NCBI GenBank assembly: GCA_022496185.1
Contig: WTXG01000232.1
Span: 1-56,158 of the forward strand
Source: Multifurca ochricompacta
Taxonomy: Eukaryota; Basidiomycota; Agaricomycetes; Russulales; Russulaceae
DNA length: 56,158 nt
Direction of reading: 5' to 3'
The notes under the pieces were generated by a model. That model searched no databases. It worked only from the letters and a program-made list of their open reading frames with translations, and was not told where the DNA came from. Positions 1 to 9,355 of this stretch are shown piece after piece; positions within the stretch are counted from its first letter, which is position 1; each line of letters begins with the position of its first letter. A program made the position numbers and the translations under genes.

Positions 1-122
1 AAGTAATGCATGTGATGGGTCCCAGGATGGAGATGTGATCAGGAAGTGGAGAGTGGGCAGTAGGGAGGGGTTCTCATTGGGAAGGGTGAAGAAAATGGGG
101 TTACTCGGTAAGGGTTGTAACA
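1..122 (-). mobile_element. Partial LTR of the Gypsy-1/2 family at the window edge
   Basis: This segment resembles the last 120 bases of the solo LTR at 28904-29494 (same order of motifs, ending in gttgtaaca). It abuts the Tc1-type element at 123, whose sequence at this point is interior, so the LTR was inserted into that element. The rest of the LTR and its left target duplication lie outside the window. Confidence 0.75.
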
Positions 123-475
123 TGAAACATGCTTTCACCCTCCACCATTTCCAACTTTTCAAACCTTTCCACCACTCCACCATCCAAAATATCACAGTAC
201 TGGCATGGATTCATGATCCCCTAAACCCCTGTAAGCATTCCTAGTCCATTCCACCCCATACAAGACCAATACCATAAGTTCTTCCTCCTCCATGCTTGAC
301 TGTTGGAGTGGTGGTTCTGTCAGAGAGTGGTTACCATGAAAATTGGACAGTGGATGACTGGAAAAGGATCTTGTGGTCAGGTGAGACTATAATGAACAGA
401 ATTGGTTCAGACAGAAGGAGCTATACTGGGAAAAATAAGGGAGAACCACCCTCTGACAGAACCACCACTCCAACA

Positions 476-970
476 TGTTGACATGGCATGTGTCTTGAGG
501 TGCTTCAGGCATCTGGGTTAGGGTCTAAACTGTGCAACATTAGATTAGATAAAGATTCGGAGTTTCGGACTTTTTACTATATCATTATTACTTTCTTTCT
601 CGTGATGCGCAGCAGCTGACTGATGTACCTTAGTAATCCTGTGTAGCATGTGATATCTCACTGACCAATGGCCTTAGTCCCTCAGTAGTACATTCTAGCA
701 CATTCCATTGCGCACAGACCATCCCTTGAAGTGTATATAAGGGTGTCTGTTTCGTCTCCTACACTTCAGAGTTTTCTTCTCCTCTGAAGTGTAAGTCCTT
801 TCTACGTTACTTCCTACTTATACCTTTGACTAACTGCTCTCTGTAGCTAACTTGTCCTTTAGGTCAGTAGTATAGTAATAGAGTTTTCTTCTCCTCTGAA
901 GTCTAACTTGTCCTTTAGCCTTACACGCTAACAACAGTCAGTATCACTGCGCTCACATGCCTGTTTATCA
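476..970 (+). repeat. Solo LTR, family A (copy 1)
   Basis: This 495-base TG...CA unit is flanked by the 5-base direct repeat caaca (471-475 and 971-975), as expected for a solo LTR. It has a TATA box (gtatataag, about 732-740) followed by a stem-loop at 761-792 (ACACTTCAGAG and its complement), and part of that motif recurs near 880-905. Family members lie at 1057-1576 and 27171-27669. No internal region of this family is present in the window. Confidence 0.85.
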
Positions 971-1056
971 CAACAGTCAAGCATGGAGGAGGAAGAACTT
1001 ATGGTATTGGTCTTGTATGGGGTGGAATGGACTAGGAATGCTTACAGGGGTTTAGG

Positions 1057-1576
1057 TGTTGAACAGGCATGAGGCACAGCATACTGACTGTTGAAGGTTA
1101 GCATGTAAGGCTAGAAAGACAAGTATACTTCAGAGGTTGAAGAAACTCTATTTAACTATACTACTGACCTAGAAAGACAAGTATCTACAGGAGATGTTAG
1201 TCAAAGGAAAGTAGAAAGTATAGTAAGACTTACACTTCAGAGGTTGAAGAAACTCTGAAGTGAAAGAGATGAAACAGACACCCTTATATACCCATAGGGG
1301 CCAGGGGAAATGGTCTGTGTGCACTGGGAATAAGTCCACAAGTGCTGGACAAAGTCCAAACGATAAACAAGAGGGAATAAGGCCATTGGCCAGTAAGGAA
1401 TCACATGCTTGTACATCATTACTAAGGTACATCAGTCAGCTACTGTGGAATGTGAGAAAGAAGGTAATAATGATATTGTAAATAGTCCAAAACTCCAATA
1501 TCTAATCTAGTCCACTAAGTAGCTAATCTAATCTCCTGATGCCTGAAGCATCACCAAACACATCCTGTGTTCAACA
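1057..1576 (-). repeat. Solo LTR, family A (copy 2)
   Basis: This 520-base unit is in reverse orientation relative to the copy at 476 and is flanked by the direct repeat ttagg (1052-1056 and 1577-1581). Read on the minus strand it has the same TATA motif (cccttatata on the plus strand) and the same stem-loop (1232-1263). It interrupts the right arm of the palindromic Tc1-type element. Confidence 0.85.
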
Positions 1577-2209
1577 TTAGGGGATCATGAATCCATGCCA
1601 GTACTGTGATATTTTGGATGGCAGAGTGGTGGAAAGGTTTGAAAAGTTGGAAATGGTGGAGGGTGAAAGCATGTTTCAGCAGGACAATGACCCAAAACAC
1701 AATTCTAAGAAGGCAAGCCAGCCATTTTAAGACAGGAATATTGAAGCCTGGTATGGATAGCCCAATGCCTTGAAATATTAGCCCCATTGGACACCTCTGG
1801 GTGGATCTGAAGAAGGTTTTTAACCAGTCAAGGGGGTACCTGAGTTGTGGGAGATGGTGGTGGAGGAGTGGAATAAAAATGCACCAGAATGATGGCAAAA
1901 GGTTATAGAAAGGATGACTAAAAGGATTCAAGGAGTTACCAAGGCAAAAAGGGGTGAAATAAAGTAGTAATTGGGCAGATAGTGGATTTAAAATGTGGGT
2001 CAAAAAACTGTCCTGATGATTGATTGATTTGATTTGATCATAAAATGCTTATATCATGGCCAATTGATTTGATCCAAATTGGGCATGGTAGCCAGGAAGC
2101 AGGGCTTTCAGACATACAGCCACACCATAACCAGATTCCTAAATGCTGAGGTGCTATAGAGTGAATACTAGAAATGGTGCAAACATTGGGACAGTTTTTT
2201 GACCCACTG

Positions 2210-2439
2210 TATTGATCATGTCATCTTCTGTGTCAAGTGAATGTGCATTCTCACAGGGTGGCATTACAATCACCAAACATCAAAACCAACTCAAAGGAGA
2301 TATTGTCAAGGCCCTGCAGGGTGTCAAATGTGCAATACAACATGATCTACTCTTTTGGGAACCAGCTCCTTCCTCAATTCTTGAAGCAGAGATCAACCCA
2401 GATGGTGAAGATGAGGAGGATAGTGATTGGCAGGGGTAA
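2210..2439 (+). pseudogene. hAT transposase, C-terminal dimerisation fragment
   Basis: The reading frame beginning at the TA that borders the Tc1-type element encodes MSSSVSSECAF and then a GDIVKAL motif. This matches the C terminus of the hAT transposase at 26028-30523 (MASSVSSEHAF, GDIVEAL) and the hATC dimerisation domain known from Ac/hobo transposases. Only the last 70 or so codons remain; the upstream part was displaced by insertion of the palindromic element and is not in the window. It ends in an acidic tail like the full-length homologue. It is a dead fragment. Confidence 0.75.
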
Positions 2440-3152
2440 CCCTGGGGTATCCTTGTTGGTACCCGTACCTGTGGGTCACCTGTGAAAATGCATGCAAGTT
2501 CTTTACTTGCATCACACATTTTGGATAACCAGCCCAGGCCTTCCCAGACCAAGAAGATACACAACATGTTCATTTGTGGCTGCTTAAGATCCCTCAATGA
2601 CTCTTATTCTATGTTCAGAAGATTAAGATAATTCATTATTCCATTTTTATTTTATTATTCTACTTTCAATTTTATACAAGCACAACTAATATCCAATATA
2701 CAGAGATGATTAGATAGGATGTTATAGAACATTGATGAAAAGCCTGTCAGATAACCACACAGAATGCAAAAAAATTTGATGAACACATAGCAATTGGCAG
2801 GGGTAACCCCTGGATAATTGTTTTGATACCTGGGTTACCCATAAAATGAAACACATGCAAGTTCTTTACTTGCATTGTGCATTTTGGACATCCGGCCTGG
2901 GCCATCCTGGTCAAGGAGATACACACTTGGACACAACGCATTCATTTATGGCTACTCAAGATCCCTCAAAGATTCCTATTTTATGTTCATAAGATTAAGA
3001 TAATTTATTATTCCATTTTTATTTTATTATTCTGGTTTCAATTTTATATGAGTGTGACTGTTCTTTGCATTTCTGCACATTTCAGATAAATGGCCCAGGC
3101 CATCCCAGTCAAGGAGATAAGTACTTGGACACAACACATTCATTTATAGCTA
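2427..3152 (+). repeat. Tandem diverged copies of a hAT 3' end
   Basis: Two complete units and the start of a third follow one another (about 2427-2700, 2793-3075, 3085-3152; the third resumes at 5451 after the hAT insertion). The first two open with tggcaggggtaaccc and contain an exact hairpin (atgcaagttcttta then cttgcat, at 2493-2513 and 2856-2876). All three carry a ccatcc/ccttcc...aaggagata block followed by an AT-rich tail. The opening motif matches, in reverse, the terminus near 31850-31868, which suggests a hAT-type terminal sequence. Confidence 0.55.
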
Positions 3153-3548
3153 CTCAAGATTAGGGCTGTACACCATCTGTTTTATGGTAATGGCCATCCA
3201 TTTGATGGTAATAGGACGGGTACAGCTGACCCATCCACCATCCATTTTTTGTACTCACTGGATCGCTGATGGGTACAGTATGGGTATGGATACGGCTGTT
3301 TATGGTAGACGGTAGTAGATGGTAGTACTACAGAAAATAAAGTTGTGCAGGGCAGCATGAGCAAGATGCTTAGAGTGATAAAGTAATTAATAGGTGCATT
3401 CTTGAGGGTATTCTAGAGAGAATAAAGAGTCGAGCGGGTAGTGCGAGCAAGAGTTTTAGAGCAATGAAGCGACGGATGGGGATGTTTCTCAAACAGGATG
3501 ATTTATTAGGGCTATTCTACAGCAGCCTTTATGTAGTTTATGCTGTAG

Positions 3549-3855
3549 TGTAGAAACAGGCATGGTGCAGGCTTATATTTTAGATACTACAATACTACTA
3601 TCTATCTCACCTTGTTAGCTTAAAGACTTAGATTCTCACAATAATGTGATAGCAACTGCTTTATCTATAGCAGATTTAGTGGCTTTATATACAATTTAGA
3701 TGTACTATATCACTACTAAATTAAAGTAAACATCTTGTGATGTGATTTGATCACATGATTGATCTGAGATGTATATACTCAGTATCTAATTAAATGTGAG
3801 ATGCATTTTGATTTCATCAATTATGTTTTCTAAATGTGATCACAATTACATTAAG
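3549..3855 (-). repeat. LTR fragment, family B
   Basis: In reverse orientation this matches the solo LTR at 30539-30859 and the copy at 25244 (shared ctttatctatagcagatttggtg-type core and a tatatac TATA-like motif). It lacks the final part that carries the TGTTGAACC terminus, so it is truncated at about 3855. Confidence 0.6.
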
Positions 3856-3960
3856 GCCTAAATAAAGCATCATATCTAGACTAATTGACAGCTGAATGGC
3901 CCAGTGCAGTATCAGCTTGCATGTGTCCAAGATGCAACCGCTTCTTGACAGAGTGTGGAT

Positions 3961-4687
3961 TGTAACAGGTGCTTCTATCCTGCGCTTGCTATGTAGATAA
4001 GATAAGATGTAATGATTGTGGTAAAACTCAGTGGTGAAGATGTCCTAGTCAGAAGGCTACCCAGAATGCGGAGCTTAATGCATGCATAAGGCTTGAAGCA
4101 GTCAGAGGACTATGCCTTGCTAATGCAGCAAGAATAGACCTATATTGAACAATTGCTAAGAGCCTACAGTTCCAAGAGGACAAGATCAGTTGGGCCTAAG
4201 TAAATACAAAGATAGAGCAATAAAGTGCACCTACAGCCCAAAGAGGACTATATGTGGTCTGCAGCATGATACAGGTTGTCATTAAATATGTCCTAGTACT
4301 ATTCTATGAAATACCAAAGCCAATCGAGCATGCAATGTAAATCTAATTAGTTATCAGTAGCCCACTCTTCTGAGTGCCCTGACACATCTTATTTACCAAC
4401 GCATGACCATTTCTGCCATTCTGGCATTATCTAAAATACATACAAGACTACTTTAGACTACACTATAATCAGATTATCATTTTGTATTACTCAAACAATG
4501 GCTGTGTGTATCTACAATGTCCATTGCTGCATAGGGCAGCAACTACTTTGCATCACGTGGGTGGACTGGGTCAGAATGGTCTGGACTCCTTCTTATCTTA
4601 TCTAAATCTAAGAAGGTCAACTTGCATAACACATGCACCCTCAGGATGGCTTTCAAGCAGTCTGGGATGCCAAAAATGTCCAGGAAA
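3961..4687 (-). repeat. LTR copy of the Gypsy-3 family (family C)
   Basis: The sequence from TGTAACAGGTGCTTCTATCC to about CCAGGAAA is colinear over roughly 700 bases with the Gypsy-3 LTR at 52740-53467. It is in the same (minus) orientation. No matching 5-base TSD was found, so it may be part of a longer remnant. Confidence 0.65.
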
Positions 4688-5230
4688 TTGACCATCTGGT
4701 CCTTGGGTGGGCTGATCTGTCATGGTAAGGCAAAGCTGTAAGACTCCACCACATGGATGGAGGATCTATTTATTGCATCTTGGGGCCTCCTTAATGCAGC
4801 AATCTCACCCTCATTTCCCAGTGGTCAACAGAAAATTGAGCATTGTCCTTGTTCTTTGGATTAAATTTTAATAATGGTTACTTCTTGAAAATTGGAAGTG
4901 TACCTGCTGTTGAGATGGGCTGGTAGCGACAGGATTGTTGGGGCTCCTGATCTTATGATTATGATAAGATAATCTAAAGTGTGTCAGATCATTGATTCAG
5001 AGACATTGCACACAACACATTCTTTCTGTCTTGTCACATTTAAATAACTATATTTATTCTACTTATTGTCATGCTCCTCTGAGCAGTATAAAATGTTGCT
5101 ACTCTGCATGCATTCACTTCAGTTTTGACCACATAAACTGAAGTGAGTATTAGTTAGTTTATCTTATCTCTTATCTTACCATATTTAGCTAACACTTATC
5201 TGCTATCTAAACTATAGTGGGGGAGTTTGG
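4688..5230. other. AT-rich LTR-like block inside the hAT element
   Basis: No reading frame of interest. It contains a TATA-like gtataaaatg at about 5088 and, 35-40 bases on, an inverted repeat (acttcagtttt...aaactgaagt, 5127-5156) that resembles in position and sequence the stem-loop of the family A LTRs. It is probably a further decayed LTR. Confidence 0.4.
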
Positions 5231-5546
5231 GTGGCTTAATGATAAGATTAAAGCTCATTCAGTCAGTGCCATCCATGCCATCTAATGCCATCGATGGCTG
5301 TTTTTTTGACAGTTTGGACGGTGTTTTCTGTACCCATCCACTGTCTGTCTCGACATTGACTTGAGCTTGGTATGGCACGGGTACAGCAACTGTACTATGG
5401 ACCCGTCCATACCGTGAGGTACAGGTATGGTGTGCAGCCCTACTCAAGATCCCTCAAAAATTGTTGGTTTATGTTCAGAAGATTAAAAGGATCCTTTATT
5501 TACATTATTATTTTATTATTCTGGTTTCATTTCATACAAGCACAAC

Positions 5547-5960
5547 TGTCCTGGTCCCTGATTCACATTTCTGTGTGTTTAAGTCAACCTTCCTTAATAG
5601 GAAGGAGGTCAGACCACCATGCAATGCAATGTAGTCGCTGCCCCATGCAGCTTGTAGATACACACGGGCCTTGTTTCAATGAAGTAATTTGATAATTAGA
5701 TTATAGAATAGTCTATATTAGTCTAGAGTGTATTTTAGATAGTGCCAGACTGGCAGAAATGATTGCGCATTAATAAAACAAATGCATCATGATTTTCAAG
5801 AATGTAGATCACTGATAACACTTTTATTTTACATTGCACTGTTGATCTGCTTTGATATTTTGTAGGATAACACTAGAACATATTTAAAGCCACCCTGTAG
5901 CATACATCAGACGAGATCTTGTATTTTTGTGGCTGCAGATGTGTTTTATCTTAGAAATTC
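5547..5960 (+). repeat. LTR copy of the Gypsy-3 family, plus orientation
   Basis: It starts TGTCCTGG like the Gypsy-3 LTR (minus strand from 53467) and shares the blocks gtagtcgctgcccc, gatacacacgggcc, gccagactggcag and the catatttaaag TATA-like motif before ccctgtagc. The right boundary is diffuse. Confidence 0.6.
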
Positions 5961-6523
5961 TACTGATCTTGTCAATGCATAATCGGTGCTTATACCTGCC
6001 AAACCCGCCACACAGGTACAGGTTTCCATGGGTTGGGAGCCATATACCCATACCCATACCTGGCAAAACCTGCAGTGCTTACCTGCACAGGTATGAAACC
6101 CCTTGACAATCACTAGAGGAGGATGGCAATGATGGTGGAGAAGGGTCTGAAGAAGGGTTTTGTCATGGCTCTACTTTATTTTTCCTTTATTTTTCTCCCT
6201 TTCAGATCACATGACTGTGGGAAGATTACCCAGCAGTCTCAACATGTGATCATGGGAATGTAGTCATGACATGGATCATGTGACCGAGTCACATGTAATA
6301 GTCACATGCTGCTTAGTCAGCACAAGAGCCACTCAAGAATTACAAGTCAACTTTCTATTGTGTTTACCACAATAAGCAGAAGCCCCACAGTCTAGATGGT
6401 TCTAGACCAAGTGGAGCTGCTATCAAGATAAGAGGAGTCCAGCCTAGAAGGTTCTAGGTAAGTGGAGCTCTAGATAAGGGCCCAGATTGGGCCATGGCCA
6501 ATTATAGCACAGTTTCACATGTA
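5961..6523. other. Degenerate repeat DNA, no gene
   Basis: Contains a 6000-6110 block of cacaggtacaggt/tacccatacc-type repeats like those near the hAT termini. The rest (6110-6523) is rich in catgtgac/gtcacatg motifs, suggestive of transposon subterminal sequence. I see no coding potential. Confidence 0.4.
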
Positions 6524-6841
6524 CAGTAGCCCACAAAACTGTTCCAATGTTTGGCCATCCTGGAGAGATTGACCTACCACACAATGAGAATAATTTCCAA
6601 AATTAGTAGAAATTAGTAGATGATAGTGTAGCATCTAAGCGTCAATTAGAGCCTATAATAATGTCAATTGAGTCAGTGGTTCATGATATATAAAATGTTT
6701 TGTGAGGCATTATCATTGGAACAGTTTTGTGGCCAACATGTGAGATGACAAAACCGGTATCTGGTGGTCATGGGAATGCATTGACAGTCATGTGACAATG
6801 TTTAATAAGTTGAACACACACCAAATAATCATCAACAACAC

Positions 6842-7224
6842 TTGCTTCTTACCATGCATGCCCTCTCTGCTGCCAAAAGGACTCACATTGTCTCCCTCCT
6901 CACTTCAGGCAAATCTGCCCATAAAGTGTCAACTATGACTGGCCATGGCACTATTATCATCTCAAGATGGGTCATAAATACTGCCCTTACCATCCCAAGT
7001 CAAATGGAGGGAGACCAAGGAAGCTGACAGAGAGAAATGCTCAGCATGCTGTTTGCCTTATCTCCTCTGGCAGGGCAGACACACATGTGGAAGTGACTAG
7101 AGCACTTCAGAAGTTGTTAATGGGTTCCTCTATCAACATACAATGCCCATCCATCCTCCCATCAAATTTTCAAGCCATACCTGGCCCCTCCCATATCATA
7201 CACCCCCATTCCATCATACAGTAA
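6842..7224 (+). pseudogene. Tc1 transposase N-terminal (DNA-binding) fragment, left arm of D
   Basis: Two overlapping frames encode SAAKRTHIVSLLTSGKSAHK followed, after a frame change near 6965, by GGRPRKLTERNAQHAV. This is the paired-like helix-turn-helix N terminus of fungal Tc1/pogo-type transposases, including the GRPRKL basic hinge. It stops before the catalytic DDE core, where the centre of the palindrome begins. An identical copy lies in the other arm on the minus strand. The start may be ATG at about 6854 (MHALSAAK). It is non-functional as a transposase. Confidence 0.65.
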
Positions 7225-7240
7225 CCCACAAAACCATTCC

Positions 7241-7827
7241 TGTTACGAACCCCGTCTCTCCCGGTCTTTTTCTTCTTACCCAATGACAACCCCTCCCTGC
7301 CGCCTACCCTTCACTATCAGATCACGTCTCCATCATGGGATCCATCACGTGCCTTGCTCCCTTCCCCGTGACGGTCTTTGTCTTTGTTTGTGTTACTGTA
7401 CAAGTGTTTGACTCGCCATTGCTTATCTCTTATCCCTTATCTTTATGACTGGACACTTACTTAATTCCCTATCAGAAGCGCGGCTTTACGCCCTCCGCTT
7501 TTGTATATTCAGGCCCACATGACTCCATCGTATCTTATCTTTAGACGCTCATTCGATTACGTATATAAGTCCACTGTAGCTACCTTGTAGACCTCAGACT
7601 CGACTTATTGAATACATCGGTGCTTGTCTTCTGGACTCCCCTTTGTCTCTTGAAGATTACTAGTCTCAGTGTTTCTGGCACTTTCCGCTCACCATTGTCT
7701 TAGAGTACAGCCTCTTTGACTTTGACTCATCACACTCGACTCCAAGGGATCCAATTGATCCCTTATCTGAATCCACGAACCGCGCTGTCACACAAGTCGT
7801 GTGGAACGTCCCGCACCGGACGTAGCA
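7241..7827 (+). repeat. Gypsy-1 5' LTR
   Basis: Direct repeat of 14131-14717. Starts TGTTACGAACCCCG and ends GGACGTAGCA. It contains the TATA box and the predicted transcript start. Confidence 0.95.
7562..7606 (+). promoter_or_regulatory. Gypsy-1 TATA box and predicted transcript start
   Basis: TATATAAG at 7562-7569 is followed about 27 bases later by AGACTCGACTT (7596-7606). This 11-mer is the segment complementary to the primer-binding site and lies where a TATA promoter would initiate. The same pair of motifs is conserved in Gypsy-2 and in the solo LTR at 28904-29494. Confidence 0.6.
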
Positions 7828-7829
7828 TC

Positions 7830-7840
7830 AAGTCAAGTCT
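7830..7840 (+). other. Gypsy-1 primer-binding site, self-priming type
   Basis: AAGTCAAGTCT begins 2 bases after the LTR. Its reverse complement matches AGACTCGACTT at 7596-7606 in 10 of 11 positions. The mismatch is at a former CpG (CG to CA here, CG to TG in Gypsy-2), so the undecayed site would pair perfectly. There is no TGG tRNA-type site at the LTR edge. Confidence 0.65.
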
Positions 7841-7846
7841 CTCATC

Positions 7847-9355
7847 GTGGCTTCCAGCCACAGTCAGACCCTCTTTAAAGAAGAACCCATCGAACGAAGG
7901 GATGAGCCTGACCTTTCACAACAAGTACTTGGCTCTGCCACCTGGAAAGACTTTGAGTCCGAGTTTGGATACTACGTCTATCACGACGGAAGATACCAAC
8001 CAGTAGAATACGACAACAAGAAAAGAGTTTGGTATCGAATCCGATATTCGGACAGCCAACACTCTTGGGTTACTACAGGACCCGCTCCCCCTGAATTTGG
8101 ATTAGGACCGTGGAGGGAGAATCCCCCGGCCATCGTTACGGACTCTGAACCAGAAGAGTACGTAGAAGAACATAGTGAAGAAGCACTGGTATTAGTGTCG
8201 ACTACATCCCCAGTTGCACCCGCAGTTGTCACGTCCAGAGCCCCTGCTTTGACAACTCCCCAGATATCCATACAGTCTACCGACACTGTCACCCCGTTTT
8301 ACCAAAATATGTCCACCATCGCAGCCCAACTCCCAGATCCGGCTCCTCCTCCTCCACCCCCACCAGCCATGTTACCACCCAATATTCCCCCACCATCGGG
8401 ACGCCTGTCAGGTGTATTACCACAGACGTTCACAGGAGACCGATCACAAAGCAAAAAATTCATGTTGGAGTTCACCACCTTCAAGAACTTTAATCACGAT
8501 GTCCCCCAGATCATCAACCCTTTCCAACATGCCAACCTCTTTCTGTCATTGATTCGAGGAGAGGCAGTAGATGACTGGACAATGGAACAGCTGGAATGGC
8601 TGAACGAACAGATTGAAAGTGGTCGTCGCACCACCAGCGAAGGCCTCTGGGAAACTATCGCCCAGAGGTTCAAGGATGCCTTTACAGATGGGCAGGCCAA
8701 GCAGAAGGCCGCTCGAGAGCTTAAAGCTTTAAGAATGGAGAAAGGAGAGCTGGACGCCTATGTAGCAAAGTTCAGAAGCCTGGCCAACTGAGCCGGCTAC
8801 GATACTGATGAAGAGGCGACCTTGGACCTCTTCTCCCAGGGGTTGCCCAATCCCTTGGTGAAGAACATTATTCAGTTCCATCACCCCAACGACTGGGACT
8901 CATGGGTTGATGCTGCTCGACGACAGCAGCAAGACTACCTAGACTTCCAAACACGCTTTGGGGTTGACACGAAGAAGGGGAGGACCCGCGACCAGTGGAA
9001 GGCCGCCTTCGGAGTTAAACCGGCACATACCAGTCAGAGGGATCCAAATGCCATGGACACCTCCACCGACAGAACCAGAGTGCGGGTTGCACTCACCGAA
9101 GACGAGAGGCAAACCCTGATGAAGGAAGGAAGGTGCTTTCGCTGTAAAGCCCAGGGGCACATGTCGAGGGAATGCCCGAAAAAGGGGGCACGGGCAGCGG
9201 AGGCAACGGTCACGCCCATCCGTAATAACCCACCAACTATCGACAAAAAGATGAAAGAAGAAAAAGCGCAGGACATATGGGCGAGTATGATGAAAGAAAG
9301 TGAGGAAGTAAGGGCCATCTTGGTAGAGAAGGCATTCGCGAAGAAGGATTTTTGA
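7847..9355 (+). pseudogene. Gypsy-1 gag, with in-frame TGA
   Basis: Gag supplies capsid and nucleocapsid. The frame is open from 7826 but has no ATG until 8309, 154 codons after the GTG at 7847; that GTG has A at -3 and G at +4, and the upstream peptide (e.g. WKDFESEFGYYVYHDGRYQP) is conserved in Gypsy-2, so initiation is probably non-AUG. A proline run lies at about 8340-8400, a capsid-type helical region at about 8460-8960, and one CX2CX4HX4C zinc knuckle (CFRCKAQGHMSREC) at 9134-9175. A TGA at 8789-8791 replaces an Arg codon (AGG in Gypsy-2) and truncates the product. The frame otherwise continues to TGA at 9353-9355, overlapping pol by 4 bases. Confidence 0.85.
9349..9355 (+). other. gag-pol overlap, candidate -1 frameshift site
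   Basis: T TTT TGA at the gag stop; the pol frame reads TTG ATT GGC from 9352. A P-site Phe codon could re-pair one base back. The GGATTTTTGATTGG context is identical in Gypsy-2. Confidence 0.5.

Larger units (their letters stand above)
123..2209. mobile_element. Palindromic Tc1-type element, copy 1, split by two solo LTRs
   Basis: Segments 123-475, 976-1056 and 1582-2209 together match the intact copy at 15334-16926. The right terminus reads inward as CAGTGGGTCAAAAAACTGTC and is followed by TA, the expected Tc1/mariner target. The two arms encode, in opposite directions, the C-terminal half of a Tc1 transposase; the short loop (about 300-470) encodes the catalytic-core start (WTVDDWKRILWSGET), where the usual first catalytic Asp of WSDE is Gly. 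It cannot make an active transposase. It was inserted at a TA inside a hAT transposase remnant that continues at 2210. The left end is cut by the LTR at 1-122 and the window edge. Confidence 0.8.
3161..5442. mobile_element. Non-autonomous hAT element with 8-base TSD
   Basis: The ends are imperfect inverted repeats, TAGGGCTGTACACCAT on the left and ATGGTGTGCAGCCCTA on the right. They are flanked by the exact 8-base direct repeat ctcaagat (3153-3160 and 5443-5450), the hallmark of hAT transposition. Removing the element rejoins the third hAT 3'-end unit. No transposase is encoded; the interior is assembled from LTR pieces (3549-3855, 3961-4687) and an AT-rich LTR-like block. A second copy of the left end starts at 52646. 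Confidence 0.85.

Noticed and set aside
7716..8006. 96-codon frame crossing the Gypsy-1 LTR edge
   Set aside because: It has no ATG until 7902, lies in the frame overlapping conserved gag, and is broken in Gypsy-2.
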